Origin: Bufo bufo
Lineage: Eukaryota > Chordata > Amphibia > Anura > Bufonidae
NCBI RefSeq assembly: GCF_905171765.1
Contig: NC_053397.1
Coordinates: forward strand, 117,982,378-118,046,377
Direction of reading: 5' to 3'
DNA length: 64,000 nucleotides
Shown here in pieces: positions 1 through 10,913 of this stretch; the stretch's first letter is position 1; every line of letters begins with the position of its first letter. The notes under the pieces are model-generated. The model was given only the letters and a program-made list of their open reading frames with translations. It made no database searches and was not told the origin of the DNA. A program made the translations under genes and the position numbers.

Positions 1-1276
1 GAGTCTACAACCCACACAAGTGGCTCAGGTAGTGCAGCTTATCCAGGATGGCACATCAATGCAAGCTGTGGCAAGAAGGTTTGCTGTGTCTGTCAGCGTA
101 GTGTCCAGAGCATGTAGGCGCTACCAGGAGACAGGCCAGTACATCAGGAGACGTGGAGGAGGCCGTAGGAGGGCAACAACCCAGCAGCAGGACCGCTACC
201 TCCGCCTTTGTGCAAGGAGGAACAGGAGGAGCACTGCTAGAGCCCTGCAAAATGACCTCCTGCAGGCCACAAATGTGCATGTGTCTGCTCAAACGGTTAG
301 AAACAGACTCCATGAGGGTGATATGAGGGCCCAACGTCCACAGGTAGAGGTTGTGCTTACAGCCCAACACTGTGCAGGACGTTTGGCATTTGCCAGAGAA
401 CACCAAGATTGGCAAATTCGCCACTGGCGCCCTGTGCTCTTCACAGATGAAAGCAGGTTCACACTGAGCACATGTGACAGATGTGACAGAGTCTGGAGAT
501 GCCGTGGAGAACGTTCTGCTGCCTGCAACATCCTCCAGCATGACCGGTTTGGCATTGGGTCAGTAATGGTGTGGGGTGGCATTTCTTTGGAGGGCCACAC
601 AGCCCTCCATGTGCTCTCCAGAGGTAGCCTAACTGCCATTAGGTACCGAGATGAGATCCTCAGACCCCTTGTGAGACCATATGCTGGTGCGGTTGGCCCT
701 GGGTTCCTCCTAATGCAAGACAATGCTAGACCTCATGTGGCTGGAGTGTGTCAGCAGTTCCTGCAAGACAAAGGCATTGATGCTATGGACTGGCCCGCCC
801 GTTCCCCAGACACGAATCCAATTGAGCACATCTGGGACATCATGTCTCGCTCTATCCACCAACGTCACGTTGCACCACAGACTGTCCAGGAGTTGGCAGA
901 TGCTTTAGTCCAGGTCTGGGAGGAGGTCCCTCAGGAGACCGTCCGCCACCTCATCAGGAGCATTCACAGGCGTTGTAGGGAGGTCATACAGGCACGTGAA
1001 GGCCACACACACTACTGAGCCTCATTTTGACTTGTTTTAAGGACATTACATCAAAGTTGGATCAGCCTGTAGTGTGTTTTTCCACTTTAATTTTGAGTGT
1101 GACTCCAAATCCAGACCTCCATGGGTTAAAAATTTTATTTCCATTTTTTTATTTTTGTGTGATTTTGTTGTCAGCACGTTCAACTATGTAAAGAACAAAG
1201 TATTTCAGAAGAATTTTTAATTAACTCAGATCTAGGATGTGTTATTTTTGTGTTCCCTTTATTTTTTTGAGCAGTG
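1..1276 (+). mobile_element. Tc1/mariner transposon 1, 5' end outside window
   Basis: The element holds a DD34E transposase reading frame followed by a 3' terminal inverted repeat whose outer end, read inward from 1276, is CACTGCTCAAAAAAATAAAG. It is followed by TA at 1277-1278, the expected Tc1 target duplication. The left terminal repeat lies outside the window. The 3' untranslated part (1019-1240) is AT-rich with no other gene. Confidence 0.9.
2..1018 (+). CDS. Tc1-family transposase, N-terminus cut by window edge
   Basis: This is the cut-and-paste transposase of the surrounding Tc1 element, a nuclear enzyme that binds the terminal repeats and inserts at TA. The frame is open from the first bases, has no ATG near the edge and ends in TGA at 1016-1018, so the true start is upstream. 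Visible parts in order: helix-turn-helix DNA-binding region (about the first 110 residues), then the catalytic core with TDESRF (first Asp), [17 protein letters not shown] (second Asp) and [11 protein letters not shown] (Glu). There are 34 residues between the second Asp and the Glu, which is the DD34E signature. About 338 residues are visible, close to the usual ~340. No stop or frameshift is seen, so this copy may be intact. Confidence 0.9.
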   Translation, partial: SLQPTQVAQVVQLIQDGTSMQAVARRFAVSVSVVSRACRRYQETGQYIRRRGGGRRRATTQQQDRYLRLCARRNRRSTARALQNDLLQATNVHVSAQTVRNRLHEGDMRAQRPQVEVVLTAQHCAGRLAFAREHQDWQIRHWRPVLFTDESRFTLSTCDRCDRVWRCRGERSAACNILQHDRFGIGSVMVWGGISLEGHTALHVLSRGSLTAIRYRDEILRPLVRPYAGAVGPGFLLMQDNARPHVAGVCQQFLQDKGIDAMDWPARSPDTNPIEHIWDIMSRSIHQRHVAPQTVQELADALVQVWEEVPQETVRHLIRSIHRRCREVIQAREGHTHY

Positions 1277-1339
1277 TATTTTGGTAGCAGCTAGGCGCCA
1301 CTCGGTGATATTTTTTCCATTTTCTTGTATATGAGAACC

Positions 1340-2052
1340 AGGAGGAGTGGTCTTCTTTTTTGTCTTTGGCAGAGTTTGCCATAAACAATCGTAGTCAGGA
1401 GTCCACTTATGAGTCGCCTTTTTTTTTTAGGCCTATGGAATTCACCTGTAGTTTGGCCCTTTTTCTGGTTCTAATACTTCTGGTATCCCTGAGGAAGAAC
1501 GTTTTTCATCATCATTGTCATCAATATGGCGAAAAATTCGAAATAACTAAAAAAATATTGGCAACAAATATAAACGTGTGGTTGACAGGAAACTTATAAA
1601 TGGTCCGGACCTAAGTGTGGGTGATTCTGTGTGGCTGTCCAGAAGAAATATTAAGTTGAAGGTACCTTCCTGGAAGTTGGGTCCAAGTTTTATCTGCCCA
1701 TATAAGATCACGGCCATTATTAATCCTGTAGCTTTTCGTCTTGAGCTTCCTCAGGCCCTGAAAATTCATAATGTGTTCCATAGGTCTTTGTTGAAAAAAT
1801 ATGTGGAACCTTTACAGCCATCTTCCTTGCCACCCACTTCGGTCATGGTGGAAGGTAATTTGGAATTCGAGATTGCGAAAATAGTTGACTCTCGAGTTCT
1901 CCGTGGATCCCTTCAATATCTTGTCCACTGGAGAGGTTATGGACCGGAGGAGAGGATGTGGGTGTCGGCATCCAATGTTAATGCCAATTGTTTAGTGAAA
2001 GCATTTCATAGATCTCAGCCGGATAAGATCGGTCCTGGGTGCCCGGAGGTTG
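1340..2052 (+). pseudogene. Ty3/gypsy chromovirus integrase C-terminus with chromodomain (broken)
   Basis: This is a remnant of a gypsy pol gene. From 1360 the frame reads like the end of the integrase catalytic core (LAEFAINN...). After a degenerate, frameshifted stretch it continues from about 1566 with the integrase C-terminal domain: GDSVWLSRRNIKLK, then KLGPSFICPYKI, then HNVFHRSLLKKY. It ends in a chromodomain with FEIAKIVDSR and LVHWRGYGPEERMWV. Chromodomains define chromoviruses and are thought to guide integration by binding modified histones. Reverse transcriptase, RNase H and most of the integrase are absent, so this is a truncated, dead copy. It abuts the Tc1 end on the left and runs into an LTR-like sequence on the right. 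Confidence 0.88.
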
Positions 2053-2071
2053 CCCGTAGAAGGGGGGTTAC

Positions 2072-2513
2072 TGCCACAGACGTTCCCGGTGCGGTTTATA
2101 GATTTTCTTCCTGCCTTCTTACTAGCTGGTCGGTTGTACTCTGTGGTGCTTCTGGAGTTGTCAGTTTTCTACTTTTAGATAAGTCTTATCTTTTCTTATT
2201 GTTTTGTGTTTGTTATATTCCTTGTTGTATGTATCTGGGCCTGAGACAGAGACTTCCATTCGTCCATCTGGGGAGGAATGGGTTGTCTCTGGTCCTAACC
2301 TCATTCCAGGGCCTTATAGGGATATAAGGGCCTAGGTATCGAGGATATGAATATTCCTCCCTTCAAGGTCTATTCATATTGATATGTAGTTAGGGCCCGG
2401 ATTAGGGTTGTTTAGGAGGTGACCTGTTCCTCCCCTAGTTTCCAGGTCCAGTTACTGTTCCCCTTCCCTCCTGTGTTTAGTGTTGAGTTTTTCCCCCACA
2501 CTGATCGTGACAG
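2072..2513 (+). repeat. Probable 3' LTR of the gypsy remnant
   Basis: A purine run (AGAAGGGGGG, about 2057-2067) sits just after the chromodomain and fits a polypurine tract. The following sequence starts TGCCACAGACG and ends CTGATCGTGACA. The two ends are approximately inverted, as in gypsy LTRs that begin TGTCACGATC, though the left end has mutated. No second LTR is in the window. The long open frame running on to 2327 through this LTR is not a separate gene. Boundaries are by eye. Confidence 0.6.
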
Positions 2514-3308
2514 TAATGCATTGGCTGCCAGCTTTTATGCTTACTGCCTGCCTGTGAGACCAAGACATCTTACAGGCTCCTGTAGAAGGCAAGCCGCTGC
2601 CTTCTCTGCCATCGGGTCCCCGCCACTGCAGCACGGGGACCCGATGGAGATGCGGAGGGCACGCTTACCCTCCCCAAACCCTCTGCATGCCACGGTCAGC
2701 TTTGACCGTGACATACAAGTGGTTAGTACGCCAGCATCTGTGTTTTCACATATGCCGGCGTATGCAGCAGCGGCCCGGGTGTCGGTCAGTGCTGCTGATC
2801 GGGTGCGCATCTTCTGCACCCTCCTAATCAGCCTGCCGTACAAGTGCAGCGCTGGTCCTTAAGTCACTTCCACCAGCGCCTTAAGGGGTTAAAGTCACTT
2901 CAGAACTGAACTGGTTCTTAAAAATACGGTTTCTAAAAATGTTCTTAAAAATTTAAGAAATTGCTTCCAAAATTCTAAGCCTTCTAACTTCCTAAAAAAA
3001 AAAAAGAAATGTGATTCCAACATAAAGTAGACATATAGGGAATGCTAATTAATGGCTAATTAACTAATTTGTGAGGAATTACTAATTGTTTTAAAATTTG
3101 AGAAACTCAAATGTAAAAAATTGTAAACTTTTCCAAATTTTCAGTAAATTTGGGATTTTTTATACAGAAAGGTAAACCATATCAACTCAAATTCACCACT
3201 AACATGAAGTATGATGTGTCACAGAAAAACTCTTAGAATTGCTTGGATCAGTAAGAGCATTCAAGAGTTATTACCAGAAAAAGTGACAAATGTCAGATTT
3301 GAAAATGT
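2514..3308. repeat. Two pieces of a TTAA-type hairpin-rich repeat
   Basis: The part at 2514-2892 is a minus-strand copy of the left half of the element seen complete at 8605-9908; it ends CCTTAAGGGGTTAA and contains the same GGGTCCCC...GGGGACCC hairpin. The part at 2893-3308 matches the right half (9465-9880) in the plus orientation, including AGTAGACATATxGGGAATG and TCAGATTTG. The two pieces meet at TTAA. No coding capacity is supported. The right piece is cut by the satellite. Confidence 0.65.
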
Positions 3309-3330
3309 GCTATCCCACATCAAAGATCCC

Positions 3331-5078
3331 CTGGGCCGCTATGTGGACTCCTCATGTGGTTGCCTCCTTCGTCATAATGTATTTGGGCCACTGTGTTGAC
3401 TCCTTAGGTTGTTGCCACCTCACTGCTCTGTAACCGTTCCACTATATTGACTCCTCATGCTGTTTCCAACCTCTCCATAATCTAACCTAGCCATTGTGTT
3501 GACTCCTCATGTGCTTGCCACCTCATCACTCTGTGACTGGGCCATTGTGTTGACTCCTCATGTGGTTGCCTCCTTCGTCATAATGTATTTGGGCCACTGT
3601 GTTGACTCCTCATGCGGTTTCCCCTCCCCACTCTGTGACCTGGCTGTTGTGTTAACTCCTCATGTGGCTGCCACCCTCCCCATAATGTATCTGGGCCATT
3701 GTGTTGACTTGTCATGCTGTTTCACCTTCCCCACTCTGTCACTGGGCCACTGTGTTGACTCCTCATGCGGTTGCCACCTCACCACTCTGTGAATGGGCCA
3801 TTGTGTTGACGCTTTATGTGGTTGCCATCCTCCCCATAATGTAACTGGGCCATTGTGTTGACTCCTCATCCGATTTCCACCCTCCCCATAATATAACTGA
3901 GCCACTGTGTTGACTTCTCATGCAGTTGCCACCTCACCACTCTGTGACTGGACCATTGTATTGACTCCTCATGCAGTTTACACCGTCACTATAATGTATC
4001 TGGGCTACTGGGTTGACTCCTCATGCAGTTGCTACCCTCCTCATAATGTAACTGGGCCATTGTGTTGTCTCCTCATGCAGTTGTCACCCTCCCCATAATG
4101 TAACTGGGCCACTGTGTTGACTCCTCATGCGGTTTCCACCTCAACACTCTGTGACTGAGCCATTGTATTGACTCCTCATGCAGTCAACACTGTCCCCATA
4201 ATGTAACTGGGCCACTGTGTTGACTCCTCATGCGGTTTCCACCTCAACACTCTGTGACTGAGCCATTGTATTGACTCCTCATGCAGTCGACACTGTCCCC
4301 ATAATGTAACTGGGCCATTGTGTTGACTCCTCATGCGATTGTCACCCTCTCCATAATGTACTGGGCCACTGTGTTGACACCTTATGCGGATTCCACCTCA
4401 CCACTCTGTGACTGGGCCATTGTGTTGACTCCTCATGCAGTCGCCACCGTCCCCATAATATATCTGGGCCACTGTGTTGACTCTTCATACGGTTGCCATC
4501 TCACCACTCTGTGACTGGGCCATTGTGTTGACTCCTTATACGGTTGTCACCCTCCCTATAATGTAACTGGGCCACTGTGTTGACTCCTCATGCGGTTGTC
4601 ACCTCACCACTCTGGGACTGGGCCATTGTGTTGACTCCTCATGCTGTTGTCGCCCTCACTACTCTGCCACTGGGCCACTGTGTTGACTCCCCATGCTGTT
4701 GCCACTTCCCTACTCTGTTACTGGGCCACTGTGTTGACTCCTCATGCGGTTGCCACCTCACCACTCTGTGATTGGGTCATTGTGTTGACTCCTCATGCGA
4801 TTGTCACCATGTCCATAATGTACTGGGCCACTGTGTTGACACCTTATGCGGATTCCACCTCACCACTCTGTGACTGGGCCATTGTGTTGACTCCTCTTGC
4901 AGTCGCCACCGTCCCCATAATATATCTGGGCCACTGTGTTGACTCCTCATGCGGTTGCCACCTCACCACTCTGTGACTGGGCCATTGTGTTGACTCCTCA
5001 TGCGATTGTCACCCTCCCTATAATGTAACTGGGCCACTGTGTTGACTCCTCATGCAGTCGCCACCGTTCCCATAATGT
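3331..5078 (+). repeat. ~52-bp satellite array, first block
   Basis: This is a tandem array of 51-53-bp monomers beginning TGGGCCACTGTGTTGACTCC. Two monomer subtypes differ in the last half: CCACCTCACCACTCTGTGAC and CACCCTCCCTATAATGTAAC. They often alternate, giving a ~104-bp dimer. The frames that stay open here follow the monomer rhythm and are not genes. Homogeneity rises towards the middle of the whole array. Confidence 0.95.
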
Positions 5079-5272
5079 AGATTTTGAAAAAACAAAAATA
5101 GGGGTGGGGAGGAGGTATAGGAAAGGCGCCAAACCGAGCAAAAATGCACAAAATTTTTTTTATCATGGTGCTAGAGTTTCTATATATAAAACCTTTCATA
5201 TAGAAAACAAAAAAAAAAAAATATATAATAATAATAATAATAATTATTAATAATTAATAAAAAATAAAAAAA
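5079..5272. mobile_element. AT-rich insertion inside the satellite
   Basis: A 194-bp unrelated segment interrupts a satellite monomer. It ends in an A-rich and (TAA)n-like tail. AATGTA occurs on both sides of the insert, a possible short target-site duplication. An A-rich tail with flanking repeats suggests a truncated retroposon 3' end, but the family is not recognised. Confidence 0.45.
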
Positions 5273-7245
5273 TGTATCTGGGCCACTGTGTTGACTCCTC
5301 ATGCGGTTGCCGCCTCACCACTCTGTGACTGGGCCATTGTGTTGACTCCTTATACGGTTGTCACCCTTCCTATAATGTAACTGGGACACTGTGTTGACTC
5401 TTCATACGGTTGCCATCTCACCACTCTGTGACTGGACCATTGTGTCGACTCCTTATACGGTTGTCACCCTCCCTATAATGTAACTGGGCCACTGTGTTGA
5501 CTCCTCATGCGGTTGTCACCTCACCACTCTGGGACTGGGCCATTGTGTTGACTCCTCATGCTGTTGTCGCCCTCACTACTCTGCCACTGGGCCACTGTGT
5601 TGACTCCCCATGCTGTTGCCACTTCCCTACTCTGTTACTGGGCCACTGTGTTGACTCCTCATGCGGTTGCCACCTCACCACTCTGTGATTGGGTCATTGT
5701 GTTGACTGCTCATGCGATTGTCACCATGTCCATAATGTACTGGGCCACTGTGTTGACTCCTTATGTGGATTCCACCTCACCACTCTGTGACTGGGCCATT
5801 GTGTTGACTCCTCATGCTGTTGTCGCCCTCACCACTCTGCCACTGGGCCACTGTGTTGACTCCTCATGCGGTTGCCACCTCACCACTCTGTGATTGGGCC
5901 ATTGTGTTGACTCCTCATGCAGTTGCCACCTCACCACTCTGTGACTGGGCCATTGTATTGACTCATCATGCAGTCCCCACTGTCCCCATAATGTATCTGG
6001 GCCACTGTGTTGACTCCTCATGCAGTTGGTACCCTCCCCATAATGTAGCTGGTCCACTGTGTTGACTCTTCATACGGTTGCCACCTCACCACTCTGTGAC
6101 TGGGCCATTGTGTTGACTCCTCATGCGGTTGTCACCCTCCCTATAATGTAACTGGGCCACTGTGTTGACTCCTCATGCGGTTGTCACCTCACCACTCAGT
6201 GACTGGGCCATTGTGTTGACTCCCCATGCGGATGCCACCTCAACACTCTGCAACTGGGCCATTGTGTTGACTCCTCATGCGATTGTCACCCTCCCTATAA
6301 TGTAACTGGGCAACTGTGTTGACTCCTCATGCGGTTGCTACCTCACCACTCTGTGACTTGGCCATTGTGTTGACTCCTCATGCGGTTGGCACCCTCCACA
6401 TAATGTAACTGGGCCACTGTGTTGACTCCTCATGCGGTTGTCACCTCACCACTCAGTGACTGGGCCATTGTGTTGACTCCTAATGCGATTGTCACCCTCC
6501 CTATAATGTAACTGGGCCACTGTGTTGACTCCTCATGCGGTTGTCACCTCACCACTCAGTGACTGGGCCATTGTGTTGACTCCTCATGCGATTTTCACCC
6601 TCCCTATAATGTAACTGGGCAACTGTGTTGACTCCTCATGCGGTTGCCACCTCACCACTCTGTGACTTGGCCATTGTGTTGACTCCTCATGAGGTTGGCA
6701 CCCTCCACATAATGTAACTGGGCCACTGTGTTGACTCCTCATGCGGTTGTCACCTCACCACTCAGTGACTGGGCCATTGTGTTGACTCCTAATGCGATTG
6801 TCACCCTCCCTATAATGTAACTGGGCCACTGTGTTGACTCCTCATGCGGTTGTCACCTCACCACTCAGTGACTGGGCCATTGTGTTGACTCCTCATGCGA
6901 TTTTCACCCTCCCTATAATGTAACTGGGCAACTGTGTTGACTCCTCATGCGGTTGCCACCTCACCACTCTGTGACTTGGCCATTGTGTTGACTCCTCATG
7001 CGGTTGGCACCCTCCACAAAATGTAACTGGGCCACTGTGTTGACTCCTCATGCTGTTGCTGCCCTCACCACTCTGCCACTGGGCCACTGTGTTGACTCCT
7101 CATGCGGATGCCACCTCACCACTCTGTGACTGGGCCATTGTGTTGACTCCTTATGCAATTGTCACCCTCCCTATAATGTAACTGGGCCACCATGTTGACT
7201 CTTCATATGGTTGCCACCTCACCACTCAGTGACTGGGCCATTGTG
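5273..7245 (+). repeat. ~52-bp satellite array, second block with higher-order repeats
   Basis: This continues the same monomer array. Two larger periods are visible. A block near 4577-4790 recurs at 5494-5707 (offset 917 bp). A six-monomer unit of 309 bp, marked by the variant GTGACTTGGCC, recurs at 6355, 6664 and 6973. These are higher-order repeats of the kind made by unequal exchange. No gene is supported. Confidence 0.93.
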
Positions 7246-8306
7246 TTGCTGCAAAGAAAAGGGGGTTAGTCAGCACTTCCCAGTGCGCAGGTGCACGCTG
7301 CCATGGCAAAGACCTAGAGAAAAAAAGACAATGCAGCAGCACCCTGCAAATCAGATAAAGTACAATAATGCCATAGTCACAAAAATTATAGTGCTAATGC
7401 TACGCTTATTTATAAAGTGAGATGCTTGGCCAATGCATTTTGTACAAAACCATCTGAGCCCGTCTGCCGTACGTCAAGGCGATTTCTGTTAGACGGGTCC
7501 TAACACTAAATACTACCTGTTATGCGCCATAATGGCCGCCATACAGTTCAGGGAGTGTTGGATCCACATGCCTGCTGGATCCACTTTGCCTTTTACAATT
7601 TTTGGTGCCAAAATGGCCTCCATTATAAGGGATGCAGGTACCAACATGCATGCCGAGCCCACTCTATACCTTTCCTTGTGCCAGACAGCTGCCAATGAAT
7701 GTAGTGAGAGCAGGATACAGCTTTATACTGAAACTAATTAAAATCAGCCTATGGGGCAGACAGGTTAATCTGGAGTGCACGACTCGCTGGAGTGCCACAT
7801 CTCCAGCATTGTAAATCTGCAAAGAAAAGCGGATTAGTCAGCACCTCCCAGTGCACAGGTGCACACTGCCATGGCAAAGACCTAGAGAAAAAAAGACAAT
7901 GCAACAGCACCCTGCAAATCACATAAAGTGCAATAATGCCATAGTCCCATAAATTATAGTGCTAATGCTACGCTTATTTATAAAGTAAGATGCTTGGCCA
8001 ATGCATTTTGTACAAAACCATCTGAGCCCGTCTGCCGTACGTCAAGGCATGCATGTGGATCCAACACTCCCTGAACTGTATGGCGGCCATTATGGCGCAT
8101 AACAGGTAGTATTTAGTGTTAGGACCCGTCTAACAGAGATCGCCTTGACGTACGGCAGACGGGCTCAGATGGTTTTGTACAAAATGCATTGGCCAAGCAT
8201 CTCACTTTATAAATAAGCGTAGCATTAGCACTATAATTTTTGTGACTATAGCATTATTGTACTTTATCTGATTTGCAGGGTGCTGCTGCATTGTCTTTTT
8301 TTCTCT
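7246..8306. mobile_element. Composite insertion of direct and inverted copies of one unknown repeat
   Basis: A unit starting CTGCAAAGAAAAG at 7246 is repeated in direct orientation from 7817 to about 8047. It is then followed at once by an inverted copy of the 7310-7570 part (about 8048-8306, ending TTGTCTTTTTTTCTCT). The whole block is flanked by GGGCCATTGTGTTG on both sides. Because the host is a satellite, that flank could be either a target duplication or simply the next monomer. A unique spacer (about 7570-7816) lies between the two direct copies. Penelope-like elements often show such direct plus inverted truncated arrangements; no reverse transcriptase is present to prove it. Confidence 0.6.
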
Positions 8307-8345
8307 GGGCCATTGTGTTGACTCCTCATGCGGTGGCCACCCTCT
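8307..8345 (+). repeat. Last partial satellite monomer
   Basis: TGGGCCATTGTGTTGACTCC and following bases match the array on the far side of the composite insertion. This shows that the insertion landed inside the array close to its right edge. Confidence 0.9.
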
Positions 8346-8351
8346 CCAACC

Positions 8352-10078
8352 TCTATGATGTTATAAATTACTTTGGTGACAGGGACTCTGGTGTGACATG
8401 GAACTATAATCTATAATCTTTTTATCATTGTTGCATTTTATTTAATACAAATAATTAAAATAATTGAAATAAAATCACAAATAATGATCTGTACGAAACA
8501 ATGTAAATCACTTCCCTAGCTATCTAAATTTATAAATTGATATCAGAGTCTGCCATTAAGGAATCATGATTAATATGTCAATACCTAATTTCTATACACC
8601 ATGATTAACCTCTTCAGGACACAGGGCGTACAGGTAGGCCCTTATGTCCTGGTACTTAAAGACACACCTGTACGCCCTGTGTATTTCTGATCACCGCCGC
8701 GCGGTGATCTGGCACCTCGGCTAAATGCCGGTTTGCGGCTTTTACCTATTGCGGCGGCGGGCGGTGCCATCGGGTCCCCATGCGGCTGTAGGGGGGACCC
8801 GTTGGCATGGAAGGCAGCACGATGTCTAAGGAAGGCATCGCGCTGCCTTCCTGTGACGTGCCTGTGAGATCCAGCCCCCTGGATCTCACAGGCCGGAAGC
8901 TGTATTAGTAATACACACAGTATTACTCATACAGTCAATGCATTCCAATACAGACGTATTGGAATGCATTGTAAAGGATTAGACCCCAAAAGTTCAAGTC
9001 CAAAAGTGGGACAAAAAATTAAGTGAAAAAAAAAGTTTAAAAAATAAAGTCCCCCCCCCCCCAAAATTAAAAGTTTCAAGTAAAAATAAACAAAAAGGTC
9101 ATTTTCACCAAATAAAGTTAAAAGAAATTAGTGAAAAATAGGGGGGAAAAAAGTATACATATTAGGTATAGCCACGTCCGTTTCGACCGGCTCTATAAAC
9201 ATATCACATGACCTAACCCCTCAGATGAACACCGTAAAAAAATAAAAATAAAAACTGTGCAAAATAAACCAATGAGCCCCTACCTGAGACAATCGGCCAA
9301 AAAAAAAAAAAACTGGCTCAGAATATGGAGACACTAAAACATCATTAATTCTTGTAGAACACCTAAAGGGTTAACGACATTTGTAAAATCAGTTTTGAAT
9401 ACCTTGAGGGGTATAGTTTATAGAATGGGGTCATTTTTGGGTGGTTTCTATTATGTAAGCCTCGCAAAGTGACTTCCGACCTGAACTGGTCCCTAAAAAT
9501 TGGGTTTTTGAAAATTTCTGAAAAATTTCAAGATTTGCTTCTAAACTTCTAAGCCTTGTAACATCCCCAAAAAATAAAATATAATTCCCAAAATAATCCA
9601 AACATGAAGTAGACATATGGGGAATGTAAAGTAATAACTATTTTTGGAGGTATTACTATGTATTATAGAAGTAGAGAAATTGAAACTTGGAAATTTGCAA
9701 TTTTTTACAAATTTTTGCTAAATTTGGTATTTTTTTATAAATAAAAATTAATTTTTTGGACTTTATTTTACCAGTGTCATGAAGTACTATATGTGACGAA
9801 AAAACTGTCTCAGAATGGCCTGAATAAGTCAAAGCGTTTTAAAGTTATCACCACTTAAAGTGACAGTGGTCAGATTTGCAAAAAATGGCCTGGTCCTTAA
9901 GGAGTTAAATCGCTGCTAGTTTGATAATTGGTTACATAAATATAATTGCAGAATTGATTATATACTGTATCTTCATTTAAAATACAAAAATATAATAAAA
10001 ATATAAAAATAAATAAATAGAAATCTGTCCTTCTTATAAATAGTACTTTTGCAACAATATAAATCCATGATGATAAAC
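8352..10078 (+). repeat. Left arm of a large foldback element (interrupted)
   Basis: The segments 8352-8604 and 9909-10078 together form about 425 bp. They are the reverse complement of segments near 10345-10378, 16546-16562, 16923-17054 and 18604-18799. Matching landmarks include ATGTTATAAATTA...TTTGGTGACAGG, CACTTCCCTAGCTAT, ATCGCTGCTAGTTTG and CTTATAAATAGTAC. The left arm is interrupted only by the TTAA element at 8605-9908. No coding sequence was found in it. Confidence 0.85.
8605..9908. mobile_element. TTAA-flanked non-autonomous DNA element
   Basis: The element is bounded by TTAA at 8605-8608 and 9905-9908. Its ends are short inverted repeats (TTAACCTCTTCAGGAC against GTCCTTAAGGAGTTAA). 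The opposite foldback arm shows the unoccupied site as GATTAAATCGCTGC, which confirms insertion with TTAA duplication. That target is typical of piggyBac and Kolobok/T2 elements. The left third is rich in perfect hairpins, for example CCTGTGAGATCCAG with its complement at about 8869-8900, and GCATTCCAATAC with its complement near 8940. No transposase is present. Confidence 0.8.
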
Positions 10079-10344
10079 AGGGGTGAGCGAATTGATTTCG
10101 GATCAATCATCCGAAGTCGATTTGCAGAAAACGTAATTTTAATACTGTACGGAGCAGGAGCTCCGTATAGTATTAGAATGTTTTGGCTCCGATGAGCCGA
10201 AGTTATTGCTTCGCGAAGTCTCTATTGATTTAATATCACGGAACATATACATAATTTATATATAAGAACTATCTATAAGAAGGACAGATCCACACTTATT
10301 AATTGTGTACCAACACATTACTATTGAAAAAATATCTGCTTAAG
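10079..10344. other. Central spacer of the foldback element
   Basis: This is the non-palindromic centre between the two arms. It holds GGTGAGCGAATTGATTTCGG and a local inverted repeat, TACGGAGCAGGAGCTCCGTA. A second short copy of an arm motif, CTATAAGAAGGACAG, lies near 10270. No gene is seen. Confidence 0.5.
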
Positions 10345-10378
10345 AATTTATCATCACAGATTTATATTGTTGTATAAG

Positions 10379-10790
10379 TGTGAGGGCAATTACCCCTGCG
10401 TCTATGATTATGGGTTCCAAATTCAAATAGTGTAATGTGCACAGAGAAGGCTGATACACGCAATGGTTGTAATCAGTAATCTGCTTTATTAACATTAGCA
10501 CATAATCTTATACTATAATTATTGGTAGATGCCCAACAGCCGTGCGTCACATAAACCACAAAAAGACAGAAGAAATGAAACCTTTAGCAGAAAGAGGATC
10601 TTAAACTTAGAACAGCAAAAACTAGCATTTATACAAATAGAACAGGAGGGGGGGAGGTTGTCAGCTGAATTCCCCCCCTTCCCCAGCGTGCCTGCAAAGA
10701 TCTGACACTTGTCTAACATTTTAATAACCTCTAATTGAACTCTGGTTCAGATAGATATAGGATATACAAGATGGAGTTATATCTCTCACA
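10379..10790 (-). repeat. 3' LTR of the endogenous retrovirus
   Basis: This 412-bp LTR is nearly identical to 16136-16545. Read on the minus strand it has a possible TATA box (TATAAAT, about 10628-10634) and a polyadenylation signal AATAAA at 10485-10490. That suggests U3 from about 10600 to 10790 and U5 from 10379 to about 10470. Confidence 0.92.
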
Positions 10791-10803
10791 ATTCCCCCAT
10801 TTT
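10791..10803 (-). promoter_or_regulatory. Polypurine tract of the retrovirus
   Basis: On the minus strand, AAAATGGGGGAAT directly abuts the inner end of the 3' LTR. This is the expected place for the plus-strand primer and fixes the orientation of the element. Confidence 0.85.
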
Positions 10804-10913
10804 GAGAAATCTGTGAACTGTTACCGCCCAAAGGTACTTCAGAACAAGCTAATCCTATTCTGCCCTAAGGATTCCCTTCAGGGGGAACAGTACCACAGAT
10901 ACTCTTAATAATA

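Noticed and set aside
2419..2862. 147-residue frame near the gypsy LTR
   Set aside because: It spans the LTR end and a hairpin-rich non-autonomous repeat; it is composition-driven.
3496..7087. Many open frames with a repeated VLTPHAVATSPLCDWA-like pattern
   Set aside because: They arise from the near-51-bp monomer period, which keeps a frame open by chance. No start context, no conservation beyond the monomer, and several overlap on both strands.
3331..7245. CRISPR-like regular repeats
   Set aside because: The units are contiguous and homologous along their whole length, without unique spacers. It is a eukaryotic satellite.
7532..7814. Small frames within the composite insertion
   Set aside because: The underlying DNA is a repeat present in direct and inverted copies. 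The frames are not kept in the second copy.
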